Assembly: GCA_943356415.1 (NCBI GenBank)
Contig: CALREW010000004.1
Coordinates: 1 to 48,944, forward strand
Reading direction: 5' to 3'
DNA length: 48,944 bases
From: Candidatus Nomurabacteria bacterium
GTDB taxonomy: Bacteria; Patescibacteriota; Minisyncoccia; Phycocordibacterales; SBAW01
Shown here: piece after piece, positions 46,946 to 48,944 of the stretch
How the letters are laid out: the number at the start of each line of letters is the position of its first letter
Numbering within the stretch: the first letter of the stretch is position 1
The notes under the pieces: generated by a model
What the model saw: only the letters and a program-made list of their open reading frames with translations
Told to the model about the DNA's origin: nothing
The model's database searches: none
Made by a program: the position numbers and the translations under genes

Positions 46946-46967
46946 CCGCTCGAAAGAGCGGTTTTTT
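46946..46967 (+). terminator. Terminator-like hairpin 1 in the 23S leader
   Basis: CCGCTC GAAA GAGCGG TTTTTT. Confidence 0.75.
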
Positions 46968-47017
46968 AGTTGGAAGAAATACCCGCCGCCTCTTTGTAAA
47001 TTGGATTCCATCATGCA

Positions 47018-47038
47018 ACCACTTCGGGTGGTCTTTTT
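47018..47038 (+). terminator. Terminator-like hairpin 2 in the 23S leader
   Basis: ACCAC TTCGG GTGGT CTTTTT. Confidence 0.55.
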
Positions 47039-47146
47039 GTGGCTGTAGAGATGGGCAGGTAACTCTGAAAAATAAATCAGAGTCTCAACTTCGTAAGAAG
47101 TTGAAAACAACAAGAACACAACAGATCAGTGCGGTTCTCGAGCTCT

Positions 47147-48944
<1,798 letters not shown>

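Overview
The window looks like part of a small-genome Candidate Phyla Radiation (probably Parcubacteria-type) chromosome. This lineage guess rests on gene content and style only. Housekeeping genes dominate: secE-nusG-rplK; folA, dcd, thyA, glyA and tmk; argS, ileS, glyS and metG; rpsF-ssb-rpsR; efp; recA; ftsK; rplJ-rplL; and the 5' ~1.8 kb of a 23S rRNA gene that runs off the right edge. The strongest findings are: (1) an isoleucyl-tRNA synthetase ORF with a complete histidine-phosphatase (RHG) domain inserted in its catalytic core; (2) a candidate ~190-nt structured ncRNA with a 17-bp-spaced promoter, a 12-bp closing stem and an intrinsic terminator, after mscL; (3) a recurring promoter layout in which a -10 hexamer lies 6-9 nt before the ATG, implying widespread leaderless mRNAs; (4) a Nudix gene split by one in-frame TGA; (5) an array of TAAAGGACA-like repeats upstream of a DeoR-like HTH gene; (6) a 105-bp element with perfect 18-bp terminal inverted repeats that carries the argS -10; (7) a 23S rRNA with its own promoter, no 16S upstream in the window, and two terminator-like hairpins in its leader. 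Family assignments come from reading the translations; no database search was run.
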